NCBI GenBank assembly: GCA_049487715.1
Contig: CP150559.1
Span: 248,001 to 312,000, forward strand
Direction of reading: 5' to 3'
Origin: Pycnococcus provasolii
Taxonomy: Eukaryota; Chlorophyta; Pseudoscourfieldiophyceae; Pseudoscourfieldiales
DNA: 64,000 nt
A program made the translations under genes and the position numbers. The notes under the pieces are model-generated. The model saw only the letters and a list, made by a program, of their open reading frames with translations, ran no database searches and had not been told where the DNA came from. The stretch's first letter is position 1, and every line of letters begins with the position of its first letter. Below are positions 1 through 10,260 of the stretch, one piece after another.

Positions 1-1584
1 ATCGTCCTCTTCTACCAGTACGTCGACCCCGCGTGGACACCTTCTGTCCACAAGGCTAGACTAAAAGAAATCATCTCCCTAGCCACATCATTACACGTCA
101 CGGGACGAGGGCGATGCGCACGCGAGGGACTCAACTGCACGCTAACAGCCTGCGCAGAAAACATACGCAAGTTCTGCGAGGCTCTGCGAGAAGTCGACCC
201 GGTATTCCGCGAAACGGACTTCAAAATCACTGACAACTTGCCAGCCACAGAGAGGTTCAAGGCGCTAACACTGCGAAAGGTGGACGAGCTCGTCGCGTAC
301 GGCCTCGAGGGAGCCAAGGCGCCCAGCCTGCGTGAGTACGGTGGGACGCACCTGGAGGCGACTGAATACCACAAGTGCTTACAGAACCCGAACGCCGTCG
401 TCGTCGACGTGAGAAATGCCTACGAGACGGCGGTGGGGCACATCAGACCGCCACCGGGAGGTGCGCAGCTCGTGGACCCGAGGATGCGAAACTCCGGCGA
501 GTTTGCGGCGTGGCTGAACTCCGAGGAAACAAAGCAAAAGCTGCAGGGCAAGGAGGTTCTCATGTACTGCACGGGAGGAATCCGATGCGAAAGGGCGACG
601 GCACTGCTGAATAAGATGACGAGTGAGGATGATGGCTTCAAGGTTCAGGGAGTATCGCACGTTCGCGGCGGCATCGAGCGGTACCTGAAGACGTTCCCGT
701 CCGGCGGTTATTGGACGGGCATGAACTACCTATTCGACAGGCGCCAGGAGCAGCTTCCAGAGAATCACAACCTGGTGGACCTTGCGGGTAAGCCCATGGG
801 ATCTGACCAGCTCGCGGAGGCGATCGCAGGCGAAGTGTTGAGTCGACGTGAGACAACTGCGGCAGCTGTGGAGCCACCACAGCCAAAATGCTGCGTCTGC
901 GCGAGACCTTACGCATTGTACCGAGGGCAATTTCACTGCGCGATGCGCGAGTGCAAGGTACCAGTGATAGTTTGCCCAGCCTGCGCCCCTAAGTGCTCGC
1001 GAAGTCTTTTGCGATGCCCGCTGTGCACCGAGGGATACACGGCTCCCAAGCAGAGGCCAGCATTTCTGCAAAATGCAGCAATGGAGGCTGATGCTACCGC
1101 AAAGTCGGAGACGGAATTCACGCAGGGTAGCACAAGTCACGTCGGCACAAAGTTCTCCCCGAATCGCCGCATTTTTTTCGGAAAATTGCCACTGCACGTC
1201 CGCGCATCGACGCTGCGCGAATTTGTGGTGCGCTGCTGCGATGGTGCGGTGAATGTGGAGCGCGTGTTATGGGCGATTGACCCGTCAACTTGCGGTTTTT
1301 ACGGCAGCGCATTCGTCGAGCTAAGCAGCGACGTGGAGGCGGAGCGAGTGCTATCTCAGGCATCGCATGTGCTCGACAAGCAGCTGGCTGCGCTTAGCAG
1401 ATGCAAGAAGAGAAAGCGTCGAAGGCCTTCCGCTGGCGCCGAAGACAATCCGTTGTGGGCCCTCAAGCTGCTAGGCACGGAGAAGAGGGTGAAATTTGGT
1501 TTTGCTGCAAGCATATCATCTTCGCAATCTGATGGCTGCACCTTTGAGAGCGAAATTCCTCCCCTACCAGCATCCTGCAAATAG
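1..1584 (+). CDS. TrhO/UPF0176-type rhodanese protein with C-terminal RRM-like domain (5' partial)
   Basis: The frame is open from base 1, so the gene begins upstream of the window. The first ~80 residues (YQYVDP, TGRGRCAREGLNCTL, then RFKALTLRKVDELVAYGL) match the N-terminal domain of bacterial TrhO/UPF0176 and plant STR7/human TSTD2 proteins. A rhodanese domain follows with the active-site loop CTGGIRCE (first Cys near 568). After it comes a cysteine-rich zinc-ribbon-like segment (about 887-1040), which is normal for the eukaryotic family. TrhO makes 5-hydroxyuridine at tRNA position 34; the role here is inferred by family. The last ~140 residues are unusual: RIFFGKLPLHV ... FYGSAFVEL reads as RNP2/RNP1 of an RRM, followed by a basic KRKRRR patch and KRVKFGFA. 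The stop is at 1582-1584. The family is clear; the RRM is probable. Confidence 0.85.
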   Translation: MVLFYQYVDPAWTPSVHKARLKEIISLATSLHVTGRGRCAREGLNCTLTACAENIRKFCEALREVDPVFRETDFKITDNLPATERFKALTLRKVDELVAYGLEGAKAPSLREYGGTHLEATEYHKCLQNPNAVVVDVRNAYETAVGHIRPPPGGAQLVDPRMRNSGEFAAWLNSEETKQKLQGKEVLMYCTGGIRCERATALLNKMTSEDDGFKVQGVSHVRGGIERYLKTFPSGGYWTGMNYLFDRRQEQLPENHNLVDLAGKPMGSDQLAEAIAGEVLSRRETTAAAVEPPQPKCCVCARPYALYRGQFHCAMRECKVPVIVCPACAPKCSRSLLRCPLCTEGYTAPKQRPAFLQNAAMEADATAKSETEFTQGSTSHVGTKFSPNRRIFFGKLPLHVRASTLREFVVRCCDGAVNVERVLWAIDPSTCGFYGSAFVELSSDVEAERVLSQASHVLDKQLAALSRCKKRKRRRPSAGAEDNPLWALKLLGTEKRVKFGFAASISSSQSDGCTFESEIPPLPASCK

Positions 1585-2175
1585 AAAGGTGCGTGACTTG
1601 TTTTGTTTGCCCAGGTTGTTTTTTTATTTCTTCGAGGAAAATGATGACGTCCGTGTGCCGCGGCAGACGAAGGGACACCCACTACATTCGTCGGTCGTTC
1701 CGTTTACGGAGTCAAATTAAACGTGAACGTATCCGCGGGTGCATTCCACCTCTCGATGGCGTACTACGCCGTGGCCGGCGCTTGACAAATTCACAAATTT
1801 GTTTCTGATTCCTCGATCAAACAAACACGACGATCCTTTATGGTTGATTGTATACATAAATGCGATGGAAAATTTCTAACACAACACTTTCTTTCTTTCG
1901 AAACACACGCGCCAATGTTATAAAATTAAAATCAGGTTGTTTTTCGTGCTTCTTGCGCATCATCATGTGCAAGATAGAGATGCGCCACCGTGTGTTCTAC
2001 TGTACTAGTAGAGAGACACCTGCTGTAACTAGTTTTGTAAGATTCGAATGTACAGGTAGTTGAAATTTTGATGTAGTTGATTGGTGATTACACACAAAAA
2101 AAACACAAACTGTGGCGATTCTTTTCTTGGCTGCAAGAAATTTCAAAAAAAAACGTGTTTGTCACCAAACTCTCT

Positions 2176-2210
<35 letters not shown>

Positions 2211-2432
2211 CTCTCTCTCTCTCTGCTAGCATTCCTTCTGCTATTGTGCTTATTCCTGCTCACTCAGTAGTGGATGAGGACGGCAAAACTGGTCAAAAAT
2301 GCCGACTAAGTACTACTACTCGTCGTCAGCGGATTATTATCTCCATCATCACGTAGGTCGTGATTTAAGGTTTTTTTTTTTTTTCCTTTTTGGTTTTTTT
2401 GGTATTTTTGGTATTTTTGCAGGCTTTGGACG
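1585..2432. other. Convergent intergenic region, AT-rich, with microsatellites
   Basis: This region lies between the stop of the TrhO-like gene (+) and the stop of the L-domain gene (-), so it should hold two 3' UTRs. It is much more AT-rich than the flanking genes. It contains a CT/TG microsatellite (about 2171-2225) and poly-T tracts near 2371-2420. I see no supportable coding frame. Confidence 0.6.
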
Positions 2433-3578
2433 TCACGAGCATCCAAAAAAGGTGAAGAGACCGTCTGGTTCCACTCCGCAGACTGTGGGGGCAGCCAGAG
2501 GAGGATCACCTCCTGAGCCATAGCAAACAGAAAACCCAGAGAAAACTCCAGTCACTAACGAACTCAGGTCCGCGTCGAGCGATGGTTGGTTCATGTCGTC
2601 GCCGATGCACACAGAACCTCCATCTACAAGGTTGGGTGCGGAGAGTGTCTGGAGAGCGGGATTGTTAAAGATCTGTTGTTGTTTTGTTTGTAGTTGGAGT
2701 TTTGTAGGAAAGAAGAGTGAGTGAGTAAATTTCATACGCAGTGAGTGATACGATTTATTGTGGAAGAACAAACAAAAAGCAAGGAATAATAAGACAAGAG
2801 AACAATGTGAGACGTACGTCGACGATTCCCGCCTCCTTCAGCGCAGACAAGTCCACGCTCGTGAGCATCGGGTTGCGTTGGATCTGTGTGTTTAGAGAGG
2901 TGTGTGTTGTATATGTGTCGTTGAGTGGTGAGTACATGGTGAGTTTTGTGCAATCAGTTGAAAAGTCGATTATGAGCACTTCAAAGCGGATACGTACGAG
3001 GATGTCCAAACTCTGGGTACCCGTAAGACGAGGCGCGTAGATACTCGTCAAAGAGGCAGAGTCCACGAACTATTGTTGTTGTTATTATTTGTTGTTTGAT
3101 GATACGAATGGTTGTTGTGTTGTTGTGAATATGTGATTGGTTTGTTAGTGAGGTGCTACCAAATATTTTGTGTGTGTGCTGTCGAAGACACGCCATATTA
3201 TTGTAGAAGAACATAAGGCAGAGCACGAAGAAGAAGGAGGAAGGGTCGCAGGGAAAGCAAGTAAGGAGGAGGAGTGCACGTACGAAGAATTCCCCCGCAG
3301 GTCCTGTCACCCAGTTGGCGAAGCGAACCTCCTCAAGATTTGGGAGTTCTCCAAATTCAAACAAAAAATTCACCTCCTGGGACGAGGTAGTGATGCATGG
3401 GAACGAGGTGATGGTGACGTTGGCAGGATCGCCGCTGAGAAAAAACCTGATGTCAGTCGCGACATTGGAGAGGGTGATCGGCGCTCCTCCGAATGGCTCA
3501 CTCTGGCAATTAGTGTATGCGGTACCACTCAGGAAGTTGTCGGAAGAATCGCAGGTGCAACCCTCGAAATCTTGCTGA

Positions 3579-3609
<31 letters not shown>

Positions 3610-4690
3610 CTGCTGCTGTTGTTGTTGTTGTTGTTGTTGTGATGTCCTTGTGGGGAATGTCACGGTAGTCAATCTTGCTGAATTTGCTCGTTTCAACGTA
3701 CGGTGGCTTCCCACAGTCGAGTGCCATGTGGTGTGGAATGCACTTTCCACCCTTTTGATGCGTTTTAAACGTAAGGATGCACTTTTCAGGTGTAGAATAG
3801 CTTCCTCCAAAGTGTCCAGCCATCGTACAAATTGCACTCTTGCGGCTGATATCGTCAATCGCACATACCCACTTTTCATTGTTGTAGTAGTAACTCGTGA
3901 GAGTGAACGTCAAGCCATGCGCTTCTGACTTCGCATAGAAGTACTGAGTTTCGTATAGGGGCCGCGGGTAAGAAAGTTCGAGAAGCTGACGACGACGGCC
4001 ATCACCACCCGCATCACCACCATCACCACCAATGATGGGACCAATGGGATCACCAAGGATGCTGCACCCATCACCATGGCACCCACCACCACCAGAAGCG
4101 TGAGTGACAGTGTACCAAGTAGCTTCACTCGCATCATCAGGATGTCCCCAGAAGGGAAGACAGTGTTCTTCCTTCTTTACTTCGCAAGGACCAGAGTAGT
4201 AGTCAAACTTGGCATACTTGCGATACTTCCATGTAAACGGCGAGTACCACTTCGGCTTGGGGTAGAACGTGTCGCACGGGTAGTGCTCGTCCTGCTCGTA
4301 CTGCTTCCCATAGTACGGCCCAACTCCATATTTAGAGTCGTACTTGCTGTAGCCGTATCCAGAGTCGTACTTGCTGTATCCAGAGCCGTACTTGCTGTAT
4401 CCAGAGCCGTACTTGCTGTATCCAGAGTCGTATCCAGAGTCGTACTTGTTGTCATTGTACTTGTTGCTGCTGTACTTCCACGTCCACGGCGCCCACCACT
4501 TGTACTTGGGATAGTAGCCTGAGTTGTATTCATCAACGTACTTCGTCGTCTCATAAGTCGTCGTCGTCGATTTGTCTGCGCTCACACCACTCACGGCACT
4601 GAGCATTACGACGACAGCAAGCAGAGCGACCAGAACGGCTGATGACGCCGTGACGATCGATCGCATGTTCCTGACATTCGTCGTCATCAT
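2433..4690 (-). CDS. Secreted Tyr-rich protein with C-terminal receptor-L-domain-like repeats, four exons
   Basis: The first ATG is at 4690 and is followed by a signal peptide (VLVALLAVVVMLSAVSGVSA). The exported part holds a duplicated motif of the form YPKxKWxxPxTWKY, short SGYSKYG-type repeats between its copies, a Cys-containing domain, and a poly-Thr/Ala linker encoded by a GTT/GCT run (3581-3640). The frame then reads through into non-coding sequence, but three GTACGT 5' splice sites and matching AG acceptors give exons 4690-3284, 3069-2998, 2883-2818 and 2672-2433, all joined in phase 0. The joined C-terminus forms repeats of ~22-24 residues (SLTSIYAPRLTG, MLTSVDLSAL, ALQTLSAPNL) like the L-domain/leucine-rich beta-helix of fungal ECM33-type and receptor proteins. 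Introns are 214, 114 and 145 bases. It is probably a wall or surface protein (inference). Splicing was deduced by eye. Confidence 0.75.
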
Positions 4691-5761
4691 CTTCGTTACT
4701 ACCACTATTATGGTATACTGTTTTGTATGAGCCAATCAACAAACGCCTGCGCGCTGCCAATCTATCAGGTATGATGAGGACCAACCGACCAACGCGTGCA
4801 GTGATTGATGAGGACGAATCAATGAGCGAGCCAATCAATGAACGAAAGGAGCCAAGGTACCATACAAGCCTGCAAAAGAAGTAAGCTGCACTACTCCGAA
4901 CCACCACTGGGCACCACTCACGAACACGTGCAGGAGGCGTGACATGTTTCGCATGAAATAAATGGCGAACAAATAACGGGCGGAGGGGCCGAGGGTGAAA
5001 AGGTCCTTGGGCCAAACAAACACCCCCTTGTTTTTCACCCACCCTTGGGGGATACACCGTTGCTTGGTGCATTTTTCTGGCCTGGCCTGTCCTTTGGGGT
5101 CCGGCTTGGGTTTTGCAACGTCCGGACCATCCAACCTCTCGGCACGCACGCCCGCATGCTGGCTGAAACGGCGTTGATAGCCGACTCTCTTCAATTGGAC
5201 ACATTCGTGCACTCGGCTTGGCGTACGCCGGTGGTCCTGCCTTCCGCCGTGGACGATCGACGAGACTTTGGACGCTGGGCTCTGCCGACTCCTGTAGTCC
5301 TGTGGGATGAGGAGTCGCATAACGACAAGCGGACGTAAGCGCCTTCGGGCAGGTAGTCTGTGCAGCTTTATCGGCGACGACGCGTACGAACTCACCGCGA
5401 AGGAAGGAGTCCTCCAAGTGCGCTCACGCTCATGCTTCCCCATCCGGGATCCATCTGGTGCAAACAAACGGACTGTGTGGACACCTTGATTGATGAGCGG
5501 ACAGAAATGTCGGACAGAAAGGTAACACCTAAAAAGTAGAACTAGGGGTTAGAGGGAAATGCCAATCCTCCCGGAAAAATCCATCCCCCAACGCAACCTG
5601 TTGTCCCGATGGCATTCTTCCGACTTTGCCCTCCCCTTCTGCCCTCCCCGAAAGTTTGTTGGCGGCGCCATTTCTTAGTTTTTTTTCAACTTCACGACGC
5701 GCTTTCCTTTCCCCCTTGGAAATAATTTCCACGAAGAATAGAATACTCTTAGAAAACAATA
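4691..5761. promoter_or_regulatory. Divergent intergenic region between the secreted-protein gene and purF
   Basis: About 1.07 kb separate two divergent start codons, so this should hold both promoters. Two copies of GAGCCAATCAA (near 4728 and 4828) supply CCAAT motifs. Open frames cross the region on both strands, but they lack recognisable domains and disagree with each other, so I do not call a gene. Confidence 0.4.
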
Positions 5762-7403
5762 ATGTCGCTCCAGGCTCGTCTTCGTGCCTATGATGTTGGT
5801 GGTCGTCTGTGTGTGAGTGGTCGCCGTCCTCGCGTTTCTCGTCGTTCCCCTCGTCGTCAGGAAGTTTCTCGTGCTTGCGGCATTGTCGGCGTCGTCCTGC
5901 AGCCTGGCTCCGGGGGATGCTCGAAAGATATCTACGAAGCACTGCTCATGCTCCAGCACCGAGGACAAGACGCATCAGGCATGGTCACGTACGATGGTAC
6001 GCACTTCACGGAAATCAAGGACAAGGGACTCGTCAGCGACGTGTTTGGGGAGAAGGAAATGCAGAAGATGGCTTCGGCAGGGCGGATAGGGATCGGGCAC
6101 GTGCGCTACCCCACCGCCGGTGGCGTGCTAGCGTCCGACGCGCAGCCATTCTTCGTCAACTCGCCGCTCGGCATCTACCTCGTGCACAACGGAAACCTCA
6201 CGAACGCCGACGAGCTGCGCGAGATTCTGCGCGGCACGGACAGCTTCTTCAACAGACACCTGAGAACCTCGAGTGACAGCGAGGTGCTCCTTAACGTGCT
6301 TGCGGATGCCATCCACAGGCAGCACCAGAAGTGCGTTTTGAACGACTGCTGCGATCCCGAAACCAACATCCAGCGACTCGTCATCGACGCGGTCAGGGAG
6401 TGCATGTCGGTGCTCAAGGGTGCGTACAGCGTCGTGGCAATCATCGACGGTGTTGGCCTGCTCGCCTTCCGCGACCCGTACGGGCGTGCGACCTCTGTCC
6501 ATCGGAAGGCGGGCGCCGGTGGACAGCGACAAAGGCTGGGAGTACGCAGTCGCGTCCGAGGACTGCACATTCGGTCCGCTCGAGATGACGCACCTGCGCG
6601 ACGTGGCGCCGGGTGAGTGTGTCATCATCGATCAGGAAGGAAACATCACATCGGAGCAGGTTTCGGAGAAATCGGAGCTCAAGCCGTGCGTATTCGAGTA
6701 CATTTACCTCGCTCGCCCCGACAGCGTGCTGAACGACATCTCCGTGTACGAGTATCAGCTGGCGATGGGAACGAGACTGGCTCGGAAAATTCAGGAGACG
6801 AAGTGGCCAATCGACGTCGTCGTTCCTGTGCCAGACGGCTCACGACCCGCGTGCATCCAAATTTCCGCCGAGCTCGGCCTGCCGTATCGTGAAGGCCTCG
6901 TGAAGAACCGGTACATCGGGCGCACGTTCATCATGCCAGACCAGAAGACGCGCTCGAGCTCCGTGCGCCGCAAGCTGAATGCGATGAGCGCAGTCTTCGA
7001 GGGCAAGAATGTGCTTCTCGTCGACGACTCGATCGTACGCGGAACGACGATGAGCCAGATTGTCAACATGGTGCGCAAGGCGGGTGCCAAGCGCGTGTAC
7101 CTCGCCTCCGCCTCGCCTCCTGTGAAGCACGCGAACGTGTATGGCGTCGACATGCCCAGCAAGCGGGAACTTGTGATGGCGAACCTCACCGAGGAGGAGC
7201 TGTGCGAGCGCCTCGGTGCCGATGGCATCATCTTTCAGACAGTTGATGACCTGCTGGAGGCGGGACGCGAGCTGAACCCGAACATCGTAGATTTCGAGGC
7301 TAGCTGCTTCACAGGCCATTACCTGCCCGACGTTGACGCGGAATACTTGGAAGCGCAGGAAGTCTCTGACCGTGCTTCCAGGTCGGAGGCGGTAATCTCA
7401 TGA
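5762..7403 (+). CDS. purF: Amidophosphoribosyltransferase (PurF), broken by a one-base frameshift
   Basis: This enzyme catalyses the first committed step of purine synthesis, PRPP plus glutamine to phosphoribosylamine. An Arg/Ser-rich extension of ~38 residues (plastid transit peptide by composition) precedes ACGIVGVV, whose Cys39 is the expected N-terminal nucleophile of the class II glutaminase domain. LQHRGQDASGM, GHVRYPTAGG and VHNGNLTN follow. At the GGG of 6482-6484 the frame breaks: reading on after dropping one G restores DPYGVRPLSIGRR in the frame that ends at 7403. That frame carries the PRPP-binding motif VLLVDDSIVRGTT. The C-terminal half (NVYGVDMPSKREL, no full set of cluster cysteines) resembles the E. 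coli/yeast type, not the Bacillus/land-plant iron-sulfur type. The frameshift may be a sequencing error. The gene ends 94 bases from the convergent LpxC stop. Confidence 0.85.
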
Positions 7404-7496
7404 GAACAACCCCCGTGTGTGAATGGTGGGAACGGACGTCCGACCGTTGGACGAAGTAAACTCCATTCCATTACTGAATAAGCAATCAGACAGATC

Positions 7497-9293
7497 TCAA
7501 CCTGTCACCCACTCTACCGCGCCGTCCTCCCAAGCACTTAGCAGCTCGAGCGCAAACTGCCGGTGCAACTCGTGGCCAGCTCGGTATGCAACAATATGTG
7601 CGACTGGGACGCCACACTGACCCCGCGCGCCAAGCAAGCTCAGGTCGCCGAGCAGGTCGAGCACCTTGTGACGTGCTGGCTCGTCCGTGCGGAATCTCAG
7701 CATGTCAGGGTTCAGCCACGTGTCCGGTCCTGCGACTAGCGCACTTCGTGCGCTCGCGCCCTGTATGAGTCCCGCCTCGAGCATCGCCTCGACATCCTCC
7801 TGTAGGCAAAACGTACGTGCGGGTGCCACCGCATTCAGATAGCTGTTGTCCTGCGCCAGAGCCCATGACTCGGGAGAGCTTGCGGCATCGAGCAGAGATG
7901 CGGGATCACTCGACCCCTCGTTCGAATCCACGGGACTCCACGAGAACCACTGCGTTCCGATGGCACGGCTTCGCGCGGAAAAGTCGATGCCGTACGAAAC
8001 GCGCAGCACATCGCTGGGATATGCCGTCACGAAAGCGTCGCCACGGCGCACGGAGATGGTCTCCTTGACCTTCATCACCAGGCGCTGCCGCGTATTGCCG
8101 TCCTCGTCGCGCGCGGGCGCCAGGCCTGCGTGCGCGATCCCGCGAGCCCACTCGAGCGCCGAACCGTCGAGAAGTGGCATCTCGAATCCATACTGGAAAT
8201 CTCCGCACCGGTATCCCGTACCATAGAGCTCGATGCGCGCGTTGTCGATGCCGCACATCTGCAGGGCGGAGAGCAGGTGCTCGCACGTCGAAACCTCGTG
8301 AAGCAGACGCGGGTCGGACGGGCTCCAAAGCAGAGGGTTCGAAGCGTCCACGGGAAGCGCTCCTGTCTTTGGACGTCCCGTCTCCGCGTCGATGCGGTCC
8401 TTCTTCACCGTCATGTCCTCGCCATACGACGCGGGCACGCGGTCAAACGGCCGCTCGCGGAGAAGGCGATGCATGACGGGATCCTCTGGATTTGTTTCGA
8501 AGGTGTCGAGCTTGGCGAGAAGGCGTGTTGACAGGCGAAGCTCCTCCTTCGACACGCGGTCGAGTGTGGCGGTGACGTGAGGAAGACTGTTGTCAAATGG
8601 CTTGATCTCCGAGGAGCCGCTCTCGGAGCGCCAGCGCTTTGATGCGGCACCCTCCTCGTCCTGGTGGTGAATCCACTTGAGTTCGCCGCGCGCCTCGGCA
8701 TCCAGCATCGCATTCTCGCTTTCCAGAAGTGCGAAGATGCGCTTGAGCTCTCTTTCGTCGTCGCTCTCTCCGTGCTCAGCGTTGTTGTCGTCGCTTGGCG
8801 GCGTCAGCACCCACTCCGGAACGTCGTTGGCACCCGCGCCGGTTGTTTCGTCGAATGTGTTCTGCGAGTCGACGCGCACGAAGTAGCGCCCTTCTCCCGC
8901 CCTTGCTGGCCTCACACGCACCGCCACTGTCGTTCCCGAGTGAAGTCCCGTTCCCACGCGTACGAACGAGCGTCTAAGCGTCTGCTGGCACATCACTTTG
9001 TCGTCTGTCCCGCTTACGAGACCGCTTACGTCGGAGTCAGGGATCGTTGTCTGTGCTGATGAGGCCATGATGTTGACATTGTTATTTCCACCTGCCATTG
9101 ACGCGCACACAAATCCAATGTGTCGTCCACACACATGAATGTGAGCCCCCCCAGGGACCCTAACCACAGACCCCAACCCAACCTGTGAACGACCGACCAA
9201 TGAACCACCACGCACACGCACACGCATACCACGTCCCCCCTTTATGGACTTCATAGAAGACTGCATAGACATAGAAGGAGACACTGTGGACAT
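7497..9293 (-). CDS. LPXC: UDP-3-O-acyl-N-acetylglucosamine deacetylase (LpxC-like), organelle-targeted
   Basis: LpxC is the zinc deacetylase of lipid A synthesis; land plants keep a mitochondrial version. The 598-residue protein starts with ~95 basic, Ser/Gly-rich residues consistent with a targeting peptide. TLRRSFVRVGTGLHSG opens the first LpxC domain. The zinc histidines are visible: STCEHLLSAL (around residue 338) and RHKVLDLLGD (His and Asp around 540-548), with the catalytic AGHELHRQF near 573. LLDGSALEW and ARTFCLQEDVEAM are also family motifs. A charged, low-complexity insertion of roughly 150 residues (about 165-310) splits domain I, making the protein nearly twice the length of bacterial LpxC (~305). 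All key residues seem present, so it is probably active. Confidence 0.85.
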   Translation of the reverse strand: MSTVSPSMSMQSSMKSIKGGRGMRVRVRGGSLVGRSQVGLGSVVRVPGGAHIHVCGRHIGFVCASMAGGNNNVNIMASSAQTTIPDSDVSGLVSGTDDKVMCQQTLRRSFVRVGTGLHSGTTVAVRVRPARAGEGRYFVRVDSQNTFDETTGAGANDVPEWVLTPPSDDNNAEHGESDDERELKRIFALLESENAMLDAEARGELKWIHHQDEEGAASKRWRSESGSSEIKPFDNSLPHVTATLDRVSKEELRLSTRLLAKLDTFETNPEDPVMHRLLRERPFDRVPASYGEDMTVKKDRIDAETGRPKTGALPVDASNPLLWSPSDPRLLHEVSTCEHLLSALQMCGIDNARIELYGTGYRCGDFQYGFEMPLLDGSALEWARGIAHAGLAPARDEDGNTRQRLVMKVKETISVRRGDAFVTAYPSDVLRVSYGIDFSARSRAIGTQWFSWSPVDSNEGSSDPASLLDAASSPESWALAQDNSYLNAVAPARTFCLQEDVEAMLEAGLIQGASARSALVAGPDTWLNPDMLRFRTDEPARHKVLDLLGDLSLLGARGQCGVPVAHIVAYRAGHELHRQFALELLSAWEDGAVEWVTG

Positions 9294-10260
9294 GTATATA
9301 CGACAGATAGTATCTGATAGGTATGCGCCGCCAAGAAGAAGAATGAAAGGAGGAGGGAATTAATTATCCACACCAACACAAGAGCAGACAAAAAAGGAAG
9401 GGCGAGGAAAAGCGACCGGGGGGGGCCCAGCCCAGACCTTTTCCCGACGGAAGCCTCGTTTCGGGTTTTGTTGTCCCAGGGCGCTTTTTCGCTATGAGTA
9501 GTCTAACCTTTTTTCGCTCACCAGTTCCCAGTTCCCAGTTGGGTTTGAGCTGTGGCTTTTATTAGGTTACAGGTCTGGCTTTTGGAGGTTTGGGAATTGG
9601 GACAGAACAGAACAGAACAAACCCCCAAACCATCCAATCCGTAGGTGTTTCGGGGTTAACCGGGTTTCGGGGTTGGGTTAACCGGGTTTCGTTTCGGGGT
9701 TGGGTTAACCGGGTTTCGGGGTTAACCGGGTTTCGTTTCGGGGTTAACCGGGTTTCGGGGTTGGATTTCGGGGTTGGATTTCGGGGTTGGGTTAACCGGG
9801 TTTCGGGGTTGGGTTTCGGGGTTAACCGGGTTTCGTTTCGGGGTTGGGTTTCGGGGTTAACCGGGTTTCCGTGGACCGTGGTATTTCCCCTCGGTACAGT
9901 ATTTCGTGGTGTACCCCAAGCACTCCTCCTATCCGATACGGTCGAGCCTGCCCAATCCCTCCCCTTCTTTTCCACGTGCAGGGAGCATGATGGCGGCGGG
10001 CGTCATCCAAAACATGTTCGCACCACGTCTGGTGGTTCATCAAGGTGTGGTTTCCTCATCATCATCGGTGTCTTGTTATGTGTGGTGTTGTTCTTCTACC
10101 TTGAGGGCTTCCTTGTCCTCCCTCTCTATGTCGCGAACCTTCTGTGGGGGGTGCACCACCCTCACCGCCTCTCACGCCGTTAGCATCTCATGGTGGGGGA
10201 GGCGTCCCTCCGCCGCCAGCATCTCATGTGGATGCCGTCAGCGTCCCTCCCCCGCCCCCG
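9294..10260. other. Intergenic region upstream of LpxC (-) and the Rsm22-like gene (+)
   Basis: This is a divergent intergenic stretch of about 970 bases. Its main content is the degenerate GGTTAACCGGGTTTCG tandem array listed separately. Both strands are open across the array only because of its repeat composition. An ATG at 10128 opens a short frame with a mitochondrial-presequence look (MSRTFCGGC...), but it is not in frame with the Rsm22-like protein. Confidence 0.5.
9640..9870. repeat. Degenerate tandem array built from GGGGTTAACCGGGTTTC
   Basis: Modules of GGGGTTAACCGGGTTTC (17 bases) alternate with shorter GGGGTTGGGTTTC or GTTTC pieces over ~230 bases. Each full module carries the palindrome GGTTAACC. 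Around eight GTTAACCGGG cores are visible. No coding function is supported. Confidence 0.8.

Noticed and set aside
3170-3928. Plus-strand frame with a long Cys run
   Set aside because: It is the reverse strand of exon 1 of the secreted-protein gene. The Cys run is the complement of the poly-Thr tract.
4551-5467. Two long minus-strand frames (288 and 210 residues)
   Set aside because: They overlap each other, have no recognisable domain, and one runs into the signal-peptide coding sequence of the neighbouring gene in another frame.
9562-10183. Long repetitive frames on both strands
   Set aside because: They follow from the composition of the GTTAACC array and show no protein family.
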